This document shows positions 15,342 to 24,190 of a stretch of 64,000 nt of DNA, piece after piece; within the stretch, counting starts at the first letter, position 1; each line of letters opens with the position of its first letter. The stretch is taken from the NCBI GenBank assembly GCA_043719475.1, contig JAYSTS010000238.1, positions 16,078 to 80,077 of the forward strand, read 5' to 3'. Origin of the DNA: SYFY01 sp043719475 (GTDB lineage: Bacteria > Pseudomonadota > Gammaproteobacteria > Pseudomonadales > Azotimanducaceae). A model generated the notes under the pieces. The model ran no database searches, was not told the DNA's origin, and saw only the letters and a program-made list of their open reading frames with translations. Made by a program: the position numbers and the translations under genes.

Positions 15342-16654
15342 GCCCAGGACCCGTCCACAGATCCGGAACTGAGCCCGCCCAGCGCGGGGCTGTCGCCCGC
15401 GCAAACGCAGCCCGACTGCTGGCCGAGTGCTGCTCACCCCCGTTCCCTGGAATCGATGGGTTATTGTCTGAAGCTGACGCACTCCCCGCCACACGGGAGC
15501 TGGTTTTCGGTGTCCTTCGACACTATTTTTCCCTACGGGAGATCGTCAGTGCACATCTAGCGAAACCTCTCGCAGCTAGAGATCAGGACGTTCTCTGTTT
15601 GTTGTTAGTGGGCGCTTACCAGCTTGCAGATTCACATACTGCTGCGCATGCCGCAGTCAACGAGACGGTTGAGGCCGCACGGAACCTTGGCAAGCCTTGG
15701 GCCAGTGGCCTCGTGAATGGTGTGCTGCGTTCACTTCAGCGCCGACACCAGGAGGGCGTTTCCCTACTGAATCGTTCCATTGATTTGCCGGGCTGGCTCG
15801 AGCACCGGATCCGAAGAGAGTACCCCACCCAAGCCCGCGAACTGTTCCTTTCGTTTCTTGATCGTCCACCCATGACGATCAGGATCAACGTCCTCAAACA
15901 ATCCGTCGCAGAATACCTCGCGCTCCTCGACGCCATGAATGTGAGCTGGAAAGCGTCGTGGCTACCAGAGTCGGTGACCCTCGACCGCCCCATCCGCCAG
16001 CAGGAACTTCCTGGCTATGCAGACGGCGCAGTATCGGTTCAGGATGCTGCTGCTCAGTTCGCTGCGCGGTTGCTGTCGGTGCCTGAAGGGGGGCGAGTGC
16101 TGGATACCTGCGCCGCCCCCGGGGGGAAGTTATTTCATCTGATGGAGCGCCATCCCAAGGCGACGTTTGTGGCGCTGGAGTCTTCGAGCGATCGGCTGGA
16201 GTGGTTGCTCCGCGAAGCCAAACGGCTCTGTCAAACCGAACGATTGCTCGCACTCCAGACGGATGCACGCAATGCTGACTGGTGGGATGGTCAGATGTTT
16301 GATCGCATCCTGCTGGATGCGCCGTGCACGGGCCTCGGAACTTTGCGCAGGCATCCCGATATAAAACTGCATCGCATCGAAGGAGACGCTGGCGCGAGTC
16401 AGTTATTGCAGCGTGGGTTACTCACCTCGGCATGGCGATTTCTCGCTCCAGGCGGTCTGTTGTTGTACGTCACCTGTTCGATTCTCGCAGAAGAAAACGA
16501 CGACGTTGTCCAGCCATTCCTCGCCGCTCAATCGGATGCTTCTGCGACCAAGATGCAATTGCCCGCGGGTTTTGCCACGGCAGTAGGCTGGCAGACGCTG
16601 CCAACCGATCCGCGAACCGACGGGCTGTATTTTTCGCTCCTCCAAAAAGCCTGA
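15338..16654 (+). CDS. rsmB: 16S rRNA (cytosine-967 C5) methyltransferase
   Basis: Methylates C967 of 16S rRNA with S-adenosylmethionine. Its 438 residues form an N-terminal NusB-like RNA-binding domain (about 20-150) and a C-terminal SAM-dependent domain. Motifs seen are VLDTCAAPGGK for SAM binding, DAPCTGLGTLRRHPDIK and the catalytic-cysteine motif YVTCSILAEEND. The start is taken as the TTG that overlaps the fmt stop (TTGA); a GTG five codons later is an alternative. It closes the def-fmt-rsmB operon, with 135 bases before trkA. Confidence 0.96.
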   Translation: MSPGPVHRSGTEPAQRGAVARANAARLLAECCSPPFPGIDGLLSEADALPATRELVFGVLRHYFSLREIVSAHLAKPLAARDQDVLCLLLVGAYQLADSHTAAHAAVNETVEAARNLGKPWASGLVNGVLRSLQRRHQEGVSLLNRSIDLPGWLEHRIRREYPTQARELFLSFLDRPPMTIRINVLKQSVAEYLALLDAMNVSWKASWLPESVTLDRPIRQQELPGYADGAVSVQDAAAQFAARLLSVPEGGRVLDTCAAPGGKLFHLMERHPKATFVALESSSDRLEWLLREAKRLCQTERLLALQTDARNADWWDGQMFDRILLDAPCTGLGTLRRHPDIKLHRIEGDAGASQLLQRGLLTSAWRFLAPGGLLLYVTCSILAEENDDVVQPFLAAQSDASATKMQLPAGFATAVGWQTLPTDPRTDGLYFSLLQKA

Positions 16655-16789
16655 TCAATCGCGTCAGGGGCCATAACCGACATTCAGATCATTCAATCGA
16701 GCGACTTGTTACGGACCAGCGATACCGGAACAATGCGCGCTCGCGATAATTCATCGCTCAACCGCAACAAGGGGCGGCATCACGCGACT

Positions 16790-18163
16790 ATGAAGATACT
16801 GATTCTTGGTGCTGGCCAGGTTGGCGGTACTCTCGCAGAACATCTCGCCGGTGAATCGATCGATGTGACACTGGTCGATACCGATGCCGCCAGACTGCAG
16901 GCACTTCGGGATCGATTAGACATTCAGACTGTCCACGGCTTTGCCGCGCACCCTGACGTGTTGCAACGCGCAGGTGCCGAGGATGCAGAAATGCTCATCG
17001 CAGTCACCTCGAGCGACGAAGTGAACATGGTGGCCTGCCAAGTCTGTTACACCCAGTTTCGAACACCCACAAAGATCGCTCGCGTTCGGTCCGCAAGCTA
17101 CATGAGGCTGGAGAATTTTTTCACCAATGAGCACATGCCAATCGATGTGCTCATCAATCCAGAGCGTGTCGTTACCGACAGTATCCGCCTGTTGCTCGAA
17201 CACCCTGGCGCTCTGCAGGTTCTCGACTTTGCTGATGGTCGCGTCAAGCTGGTCGCGATGCGTGCCTATTTCGGCGGTCCGCTGGTGGGTCGCGAATTGC
17301 GAGTGCTGCGTGAGCATATGCCAAACGCGGACACACGCGTGGCCGCGATCTTTCGACGCGGCAAGGCAATCACTCCTACCGGTGACACCGTGATCGAAGC
17401 GGATGATGAAGTCTTTTTCATCGCGGCAACTGAGCACATCAACACCGTGATGGCAGAGCTTCGACGCGTAGAAAAACCTTTTAAACGCATTGCCATCGCT
17501 GGTGGCGGGCATATCGGGTCACATCTCGCGCTCCAGATCGAAAATCAGTTTTCAACCAAGCTCATCGAATTCAGCCGCCCGCGATGTGAAGAGCTTGCGT
17601 CATCACTGAAGCACTCGGTGGTGTTGCACGGCGATGCGACAGATCGTGATTTGCTGGTGCAAGAAAACATCGATCAGTGTGACGCATTCTGTGCGCTTAC
17701 GAACGACGACGAGGTGAACATCATGTCGTCACTGATGGCAAAACAACTGGGCGTGCGACAGGTGATCACACTTATTGGCAAGCCCGCCTACGTCGATCTG
17801 GTGCAGGGCGGTGAAATTGATATCGCGATCTCTCCACAACAGGCAACCACAAGTTCTATCCTTACCTATATTCGACGTGCGGATATCGCCCGGGTGCACA
17901 GTCTTCGCCGGGGCGCAGCCGAAGCCATGGAGGCCGTTGCACACGGTGATCGCCGAAGTAGCAAATTGGTGGGGCGCAAACTGGCCGAGATTGCGTTACC
18001 TGTCGGCGCCAGCATCGGCGCTCTGGTGCGCGGGGAAGAGGTAATCATCGCTCACGATGACGTCATCGTTAACGCCGAGGATCACGTGATCTTGTTTCTG
18101 GCTGACAAGTATCAGGTGGCTGCGATCGAGAAGTTGTTCCAGGTCGGAATTTCCTTTTTCTAG
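16790..18163 (+). CDS. trkA: Trk potassium uptake regulatory subunit TrkA
   Basis: Cytoplasmic NAD(H)-binding subunit that gates the TrkH potassium channel. At 457 residues it has two tandem RCK units. The first nucleotide site is ILGAGQVGGTLA (residues 4-15) with VDTDAARL after it; the second is IAGGGHIGSHLA in the middle. TrkA-C domains follow each. I chose the ATG at 16790 with AAGGGG upstream; an in-frame ATG 84 bases earlier would add an unrelated leader. Followed after two bases by trkH, forming a complete Trk system. Confidence 0.96.
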   Translation: MKILILGAGQVGGTLAEHLAGESIDVTLVDTDAARLQALRDRLDIQTVHGFAAHPDVLQRAGAEDAEMLIAVTSSDEVNMVACQVCYTQFRTPTKIARVRSASYMRLENFFTNEHMPIDVLINPERVVTDSIRLLLEHPGALQVLDFADGRVKLVAMRAYFGGPLVGRELRVLREHMPNADTRVAAIFRRGKAITPTGDTVIEADDEVFFIAATEHINTVMAELRRVEKPFKRIAIAGGGHIGSHLALQIENQFSTKLIEFSRPRCEELASSLKHSVVLHGDATDRDLLVQENIDQCDAFCALTNDDEVNIMSSLMAKQLGVRQVITLIGKPAYVDLVQGGEIDIAISPQQATTSSILTYIRRADIARVHSLRRGAAEAMEAVAHGDRRSSKLVGRKLAEIALPVGASIGALVRGEEVIIAHDDVIVNAEDHVILFLADKYQVAAIEKLFQVGISFF

Positions 18164-18165
18164 CA

Positions 18166-19611
18166 GTGCACTTATCCGCCATCCTACGCGTCACCGGTAT
18201 TCTGCTCAGCGCCTTCAGCCTGACGTTGTTGGCGCCCGTGGCGGTAGCTTTGATCTACGGGGAAGCCACGACGACTGAGTTCGGCGCACTCTTCTTGCTA
18301 ACCGGTGGTGTGGGCTGTGCCCTTTGGTTGGCCTTTCGCGGAGGTTCTGACTTACGCAGCGGTGATGGCTTTGTCGTTACGGTTTTGTTCTATCTGATTC
18401 TGGCACTGTTTGGTGCATTGCCCTTCATGTTTGACAAGACGCTCAACGCGAGCTTTACCGATGCCGTGTTCGAATCCATGTCGGGGCTGACAACGACTGG
18501 TGCAACAGTATTTACGAACCTGGACTCGCTGCCGAAATCCCTTCTTTTTTATCGTCAGTTACTGCAATGGTTTGGTGGTATGGGCATCATTGTCCTGGCG
18601 GTTGCCATTTTGCCGATGCTGGGTGTTGGCGGAATGCAGCTGTATCGCGCTGAATCGCCTGGCCCCGTCAAGGATAACAAGCTGACGCCACGCATCGCCG
18701 GTACGGCAAAGGCGCTATGGATGATTTATATCTCATTGACAGTCACTTGCGCGGCGGCTTACTACGCCTTCGGGATGGATGCATTCGACGCGATCTGTCA
18801 TGCCTTTTCTACAGTCGCCATAGGTGGTTATTCCACTCATGATTTGAGTCTGGGCTACTTCAACAACACATCGATCGAAATCATCGCCATGCTGTTCATG
18901 GTGCTGTCCGCCATCAATTTTGGGCTTCACTTTTCGGTTGTCAGACAGGGAAACCTTGCCCTGTACTGGAAAGACCCTGAGGCCAAATCCTTCCTCGGAC
19001 TGATGGTCGCGGGCTCCGCAATTGTGGTGTGGATCCTCAGCCAGAATCCAACAATCACGGACAGCCCTATCCTGGACGGCGCTTTTCACTTCGTCTCCAT
19101 TGCAACAACTACCGGTTTTGCAACTACGGACTACTCGGGATGGCCAACCGGTGCACTGATCGTCCTCCTCTCGGCCTCTATTGCCGGAGGCTGTGCAGGT
19201 TCTGCGGCTGGAGGTCTCAAGATCATACGGGTCATGCTGATCTATCTGCAGGGTGTGCGGGAGGTAAGGACACTGGTGCATCCCAATGGCGTGTTCGTCG
19301 TAAAGCTCGGCTCATCGCCAGTATCTGACCGTGTAGTCGCCGCCGTGTGGAGTTTCTGCGCGGTTTACGCTCTGAGCTTTTTTGTCCTGTTCATTCTTGT
19401 AGGTATTGTTTCTGATCTCGACTTTGAATCTGCATTTTCAGCCGTTGCGGCTTGTCTGAACAACGTCGGACCCGGTCTAGGCCACGTCATGTCCAATTAT
19501 CAATCGGTGAATGATCCGACAAAGTGGATTCTCGCGTTCACCATGCTACTCGGCCGACTTGAGATCTTTACGCTGCTGGTACTCCTGACGCCTACGTTCT
19601 GGCGACGTTGA
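18166..19611 (+). CDS. trkH: Trk potassium channel subunit TrkH
   Basis: Membrane subunit that conducts potassium. The 481-residue protein has the four pore-loop repeats of the Trk/Ktr family, each with its filter glycine: GLTTTGATVF, AIGGYSTHD, ATTTGFATTD and NNVGPGLG. The start is GTG, two bases after the trkA stop with no room for its own promoter, so it depends on trkA transcription. It is convergent with the acyltransferase gene across 47 bases. No clear terminator is visible there. Confidence 0.95.
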   Translation: MHLSAILRVTGILLSAFSLTLLAPVAVALIYGEATTTEFGALFLLTGGVGCALWLAFRGGSDLRSGDGFVVTVLFYLILALFGALPFMFDKTLNASFTDAVFESMSGLTTTGATVFTNLDSLPKSLLFYRQLLQWFGGMGIIVLAVAILPMLGVGGMQLYRAESPGPVKDNKLTPRIAGTAKALWMIYISLTVTCAAAYYAFGMDAFDAICHAFSTVAIGGYSTHDLSLGYFNNTSIEIIAMLFMVLSAINFGLHFSVVRQGNLALYWKDPEAKSFLGLMVAGSAIVVWILSQNPTITDSPILDGAFHFVSIATTTGFATTDYSGWPTGALIVLLSASIAGGCAGSAAGGLKIIRVMLIYLQGVREVRTLVHPNGVFVVKLGSSPVSDRVVAAVWSFCAVYALSFFVLFILVGIVSDLDFESAFSAVAACLNNVGPGLGHVMSNYQSVNDPTKWILAFTMLLGRLEIFTLLVLLTPTFWRR

Positions 19612-19658
19612 CGCCAACAGGAAGCTGGCTTCTACTTCTATCTGGATTTCTCCTGCGG

Positions 19659-20552
19659 TCAATCGTATAGCCTGGGAACACCCGGCGGCGGACGTTTGAA
19701 TCTTCGGTATTCCCATTGGTACTGGCCGGGATCCCGCGCAATCAGTGCTTCCGTCATTTCATTCAGCTTGGTTGCCGCAATACAGGGATCTGCATGGTCA
19801 ACGCCGAGATGAGCCGGTTCGAACCGAATGATGAATCCATGTGCGGCTCGCTGCGCACTACCCAACACCGCTACCGCACCAGTCTGTCGTAACAGGCGTT
19901 GGGCAAGCGTCATCGTCAGGGTCGATCGGCCAAAAAAAGGCGCGTAGACTCCTGCGGTAACGTCCGGTACCTGATCGGGTAATAGCGCAGTCACCCCTCC
20001 AGCCCGCAACGTTCGCACCATCGCCTTGATGCCGGAGGTCCCAATTGGCATGAGATTCCCGCCGGTCCTGCTTCGCGCTGTACGCATCGGCACCTCTAGC
20101 GATTCCAGACGTGGCGGATCGTAAAGGCAGGTGTACCCATAGCGACCCAGGAAAAGAGCTAGCACTTCCCAGTTACCGAAGTGCGGGACCAGCACGATCA
20201 CACCTTTTCCGGCTCGCGATTTTTCCTCCAGCAGTTCGCTTCCCGAGATCTGCAAGTACATCGACTCACAACGGTCCAGTGGCCAATGCCAGAGCGCGCC
20301 TGCTTCCATCGCGAACATGGCTGTGTTTCGAAGGCTCGATCTGGCGAGCTTCCGACGTGAGATGTCATCCAGCTCGGGAAATACCAAACCGATGTTGGCG
20401 AAGGTTACGTGCCGGGTCTCTCCCGGTACAAGGTACAAGATATCGCCGATCATTCGCCCCACGCCACGAAGCACCTGCAAAGAGAGTAAAGACAGCAGAC
20501 GAATGGCAACCAGAATCAGTCGAGCAGCGATTTCACGAACAATCTGTTTCAC
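19659..20552 (-). CDS. LpxL/HtrB-type lipid A acyltransferase
   Basis: Probably transfers a secondary acyl chain to the lipid A precursor at the inner membrane. The 297-residue protein starts with a hydrophobic anchor (ARLILVAIRLLSLLSLQVL) and has the acyltransferase motif HFGNWE with His124 and Glu129, then LLPDQVPDVTAGVYAPFFG. This fits the lysophospholipid acyltransferase superfamily. LpxL and LpxM forms cannot be told apart here. Its ATG overlaps the tag stop by four bases. A homologue sits at the same place in Pseudomonas. Confidence 0.9.
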   Translation of the reverse strand: MKQIVREIAARLILVAIRLLSLLSLQVLRGVGRMIGDILYLVPGETRHVTFANIGLVFPELDDISRRKLARSSLRNTAMFAMEAGALWHWPLDRCESMYLQISGSELLEEKSRAGKGVIVLVPHFGNWEVLALFLGRYGYTCLYDPPRLESLEVPMRTARSRTGGNLMPIGTSGIKAMVRTLRAGGVTALLPDQVPDVTAGVYAPFFGRSTLTMTLAQRLLRQTGAVAVLGSAQRAAHGFIIRFEPAHLGVDHADPCIAATKLNEMTEALIARDPGQYQWEYRRFKRPPPGVPRLYD

Positions 20553-21121
20553 CGGAGAACCACGCCGAGGAACCTGCAGGCCTCATGCCGATGGCAGTAG
20601 ACCATGTGATCATTGACTAGACCGGCGGACTGCATGAACGCATACGCTGTTGTCGGTCCAACAAAACGAAACCCCGCCTTGGTCAATTTCTTTGCCAGCT
20701 GGGCCGATTGTTCCGTATGTAATGGAACGTGCGCACGCCTGTCAAACATGTTTTCAAGTGGCCTGCCATCGACAACATCCCAAATAAAATCGCTGAAGTC
20801 TGTGATGTGCAAAAAGGCGCGGGCATTTCCGATCATGGCCACGAGCTTGCCACGATGGCGAATGATCCCCGCATCCTGAAGCCAGGCATCTACCACTTCA
20901 TCCGACGTCTCTGCCAGCATTGCTGGTTTGAAATCAAAAAAGACGGTTTGCATATACGCGCGTTTTTGCAAAACCGTCCACCAAGACAACCCCGCCTGCA
21001 TCCCTTCAAGAATGAGCCTTTCGAACAACACCTCTGGACGGTGTTCTGGCACGCCCCACTCGGTGTCGTGGTATTGCAGATACAGAGGGTGAGATCCACA
21101 CCATTCACAGCGTCTCAGCAT
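20549..21121 (-). CDS. tag: DNA-3-methyladenine glycosylase I
   Basis: Excises 3-methyladenine from alkylated DNA. The 190-residue HhH-fold enzyme has the zinc ligands of the Tag family: Cys5 (RRCEWCG), His18 (LQYHDTEWG), His172 and Cys176 (DHMVYC). EGMQAGLSWWTVLQKR and the catalytic region NARAF are typical. It leads a two-gene operon with the acyltransferase. It is divergent from gmhB across 33 bases. In Pseudomonas glyQ and glyS lie between these two genes; here there is nothing. Confidence 0.96.
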   Translation of the reverse strand: MLRRCEWCGSHPLYLQYHDTEWGVPEHRPEVLFERLILEGMQAGLSWWTVLQKRAYMQTVFFDFKPAMLAETSDEVVDAWLQDAGIIRHRGKLVAMIGNARAFLHITDFSDFIWDVVDGRPLENMFDRRAHVPLHTEQSAQLAKKLTKAGFRFVGPTTAYAFMQSAGLVNDHMVYCHRHEACRFLGVVLR

Positions 21122-21154
21122 TACATCCTTTGACCTTCCAGGAATTGTTGTCGT

Positions 21155-21745
21155 ATGTTGCGTGGCACTGGATTCCTGGACGTTGGAACATTGTTTAAAG
21201 ATATTCGCGCAGTTCTGCTCGATAGAGACGGTGTAGTCAACAGGGACTCTGAAAATTTCATCAAGTGCCCGGAAGAATGGGAAGTTTTGCCAGGGGTCAT
21301 TGAAGCGCTCGGCAAGTTAAGAATCGCAGGATTGCCAGTGGGTATCTGTTCAAATCAATCGGGCATCGCTCGAGGAATAGTACCGACGGCGCAACTGGCC
21401 GCTATAAACAAGCGGATACACGCAGAGGTAATGCAGCGAGGCGGCTGTATCGGACTGATTCGCTACTGCCCACATGGTCCTGATGAAGGCTGTCGATGTC
21501 GCAAACCAGCGCCCGGAATGATTCTGGACGCATGCAGATGGCTTTCGCTCTCTCCAGCGAAAGTGTTATTCGTTGGGGACCGGCGCTCAGATCTGCTTGC
21601 CGCTCGTAGTGCCGGCTGTCAATCAGCGTTGGTTCGAACTGGTCATGGCAACCAGACTGAACACGAACTTGGCGACCCTGCACAGGCGGTATTCGACGAT
21701 CTTTTGCAAGCCATCGAATTCTTGCTTCGCTCCCGCTCTGTTTGA
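21155..21745 (+). CDS. gmhB: D-glycero-beta-D-manno-heptose 1,7-bisphosphate 7-phosphatase
   Basis: Dephosphorylates heptose bisphosphate on the way to ADP-heptose for the LPS core. The HAD-family protein of 196 residues shows the nucleophile motif LLDRDGVVN (Asp23, Asp25), CSNQSG, the zinc-binding CPHGPDEGCRCRKP and the acidic motif FVGDRRSDLLAA. About 15 residues precede the usual family start (FKDIRAVLLDRDG), so a start a few codons further in, at an in-frame TTG, is possible. Ends 33 bases from the convergent gyrB. Confidence 0.93.
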   Translation: MLRGTGFLDVGTLFKDIRAVLLDRDGVVNRDSENFIKCPEEWEVLPGVIEALGKLRIAGLPVGICSNQSGIARGIVPTAQLAAINKRIHAEVMQRGGCIGLIRYCPHGPDEGCRCRKPAPGMILDACRWLSLSPAKVLFVGDRRSDLLAARSAGCQSALVRTGHGNQTEHELGDPAQAVFDDLLQAIEFLLRSRSV

Positions 21746-21778
21746 CGGCAGAAATTCTTCCTCGATGTGATCGATCGG

Positions 21779-24187
21779 TCAGACGTCCAGGTTCACCACT
21801 TGGAGCGCGTTGGTTTCAATAAACTCGCGACGCGGCTCGACTTGATCACCCATCAGTGTCGTGAACATTCGATCTGCGGAGATCAAATCGTCCACGGTAA
21901 CCCGCAGCATGCGGCGAACCGTCGGGTCCATGGTGGTCTGCCAGAGTTGTTCCGGGTTCATCTCTCCGAGGCCTTTGTACCGCTGGATGTCTACTCCTCG
22001 TCGAGATTCCGCCATCAGCCAGTCGAAAGCTTCACCAATCCGGGCAACAGGGCGCTCCCGCTCACCTCGCGCCATAGTCGCGCCATCCCCAATCAATCCC
22101 CTGACAGTCGTCCCCATCTGGACGATGGCTTCGTAATCGGTCCCGGCAAAAAAGTTCTGTCCCAGCAGAACACGCTCGGTGATTCCTCTTTCCGTTACAT
22201 CAATCAGAGGCATATGAATACCCCGTTCCGCATCGTGCTGCAGTTCCACCCGAGCAGAGACATGACCGGTCGTTGTCAGTTCCGCTTGTAGCTTTGCTGC
22301 CCACTCCGTCATTTTGGAGGCGTTGCGAAGATCGCCGGGTTGAACTACATCGAGGTCAACCAACGTTCGACTGACCGTGACTGGAACATTTCTCGAGAGT
22401 TTCTGCAGTCGGTCCATTAGTGCGCTGTAGCTCTGCAGCAATGATTCCAGCGCAATTGAGTCCACCGGCGGAGCTCCTGAGCTCACACGCAATGCTGCGC
22501 CATCGAGCGCACTGGTCAGGAAGTAACGGGCAAGTTCTGCATCGTCCTTTGCATAGTGTTCATGGCGCCCACGTTTTACTTTATAAAGCGGTGGTTGTGC
22601 GATGTAGACATACCCTCGCTCGATCAATTGTGGCATTTGTCGAAAAAAGAATGTCAGCAACAGAGTTCGAATATGAGATCCATCCACGTCGGCGTCGGTC
22701 ATGATGATGACGCGGTGGTATCTGAGCTTCTCCAGATTGAATTCATCTCGGCCTATGCCGCAACCGAGAGCCATCACCAAAGTACCGACCTCTTGTGAAG
22801 CAAGCATTTTGTCAAAACGAGCTTTTTCTACGTTTAGAATCTTGCCTCTCAACGGAAGAATTGCTTGTGTTCGACGATCGCGACCTTGTTTTGCAGACCC
22901 TCCGGCCGAATCGCCCTCGACGAGGTAAAGCTCTGATGCAGCAGGATCTTTTTCCTGGCAGTCAGCTAGTTTTCCGGGCAACCCAGCGATGTCCAGAGCA
23001 CCTTTACGTCGAGTCATTTCTCTTGCTTTCCGAGCAGCTTCTCTGGCTCTAGCAGCGTCAATCATCTTGCCAGTAATGACGCGCGCATCCGATGGATTTT
23101 CGACCAGGTACTCTGCGAATACTCTGCCCAACTCCTGCTCCACCGCTACTTTGACTTCGGAAGAAACCAGCTTGTCCTTGGTTTGCGACGAGAATTTGGG
23201 GTCCGGGACTTTAACCGAGACAATGGCGACCAGCCCTTCTCTGGCGTCATCGCCGGTGGTAGGCACTTGTGCTTTCTTGGCGAGGCCTTCTTTTTCGATG
23301 TACGTATTGAGTGTCCTTGTCAACGCCGCACGAAATCCTGCCAGGTGCGTTCCTCCGTCTCCCTGCGGGATATTGTTGGTGTACGTCAGTACCTGTTCCT
23401 GAAATCCGTCGTTCCACTGCATGGCAACTTCAACCCCAATGCCATCTGATTCGCGCTGTGAAGAGAAGTGAAATACCTCATGCAGAGGTTGTTTGTTTTG
23501 ATTCATGTACTCAGCAAAAGCACGGAGACCGCCCTGATAGAAAAACGTCTCCTCTCTCCCGTCTCGCTCATCAAGCAGATGAATACGAACGCCTGAATTC
23601 AAAAAAGCCAACTCGCGAGATCTCTTGGCAAGAATGTCGTAGTGAAACTCGATGTTTGCGAAGGTCGCGGCCGACGGTTTGAAAAATACCTCTGTACCGC
23701 GGCCCTCGGACTCTCCGATTTCTGCGAGTGGGGCCTGTGGAACACCGTGGACATAGTGTTGTTCATACACTTTCCCTGCTCGCTTGACGGTGAGTCGCAG
23801 CTTCTCTGACAGTGCGTTAACCACCGATACTCCCACGCCGTGTAAACCACCCGACACTTTGTAGCTGTTGTCATTGAATTTTCCTCCAGCATGAAGCGTC
23901 GTCATAACCACTTCCGCTGCGGAGACGCCCATCTTGGGATGGAGATCCACGGGGATTCCGCGACCATTATCGATAACAGTTACTGCTTCGCCAGGATGGA
24001 TGATGATATCGACCTGGTCGCAGTGCCCTGCCAGGGACTCATCGATCGCGTTGTCCACCAACTCCTGAACCATGTGGTGCAATCCAGTGCCATCTTCGGT
24101 GTCGCCGATGTACATGCCCGGACGTTTTCTTACCGCATCGAGCCCTTCCAGCACCTCAATGCTAGCGCCGGTATATGTCTCTTCCAC
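21779..24187 (-). CDS. gyrB: DNA gyrase subunit B
   Basis: ATPase subunit of gyrase, which introduces negative supercoils. Its 802 residues cover the GHKL ATPase domain (ELVDNAIDES, VIDNGRGIPVD, GGLHGVGVSVVN), the transducer domain, and the TOPRIM domain with EGDSAGGSAKQGRDR, LPLRGKILNVEKAR and DADVDGSHIRTLLLTF. GLGEMNPEQLWQTTMDP lies near the C terminus. The length fits the long gammaproteobacterial form with an insert. Start is GTG with GGAG six bases before it, three bases after the recF stop. Last gene of dnaA-dnaN-recF-gyrB. Confidence 0.98.
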   Translation of the reverse strand: MEETYTGASIEVLEGLDAVRKRPGMYIGDTEDGTGLHHMVQELVDNAIDESLAGHCDQVDIIIHPGEAVTVIDNGRGIPVDLHPKMGVSAAEVVMTTLHAGGKFNDNSYKVSGGLHGVGVSVVNALSEKLRLTVKRAGKVYEQHYVHGVPQAPLAEIGESEGRGTEVFFKPSAATFANIEFHYDILAKRSRELAFLNSGVRIHLLDERDGREETFFYQGGLRAFAEYMNQNKQPLHEVFHFSSQRESDGIGVEVAMQWNDGFQEQVLTYTNNIPQGDGGTHLAGFRAALTRTLNTYIEKEGLAKKAQVPTTGDDAREGLVAIVSVKVPDPKFSSQTKDKLVSSEVKVAVEQELGRVFAEYLVENPSDARVITGKMIDAARAREAARKAREMTRRKGALDIAGLPGKLADCQEKDPAASELYLVEGDSAGGSAKQGRDRRTQAILPLRGKILNVEKARFDKMLASQEVGTLVMALGCGIGRDEFNLEKLRYHRVIIMTDADVDGSHIRTLLLTFFFRQMPQLIERGYVYIAQPPLYKVKRGRHEHYAKDDAELARYFLTSALDGAALRVSSGAPPVDSIALESLLQSYSALMDRLQKLSRNVPVTVSRTLVDLDVVQPGDLRNASKMTEWAAKLQAELTTTGHVSARVELQHDAERGIHMPLIDVTERGITERVLLGQNFFAGTDYEAIVQMGTTVRGLIGDGATMARGERERPVARIGEAFDWLMAESRRGVDIQRYKGLGEMNPEQLWQTTMDPTVRRMLRVTVDDLISADRMFTTLMGDQVEPRREFIETNALQVVNLDV

Positions 24188-24190
24188 TGT

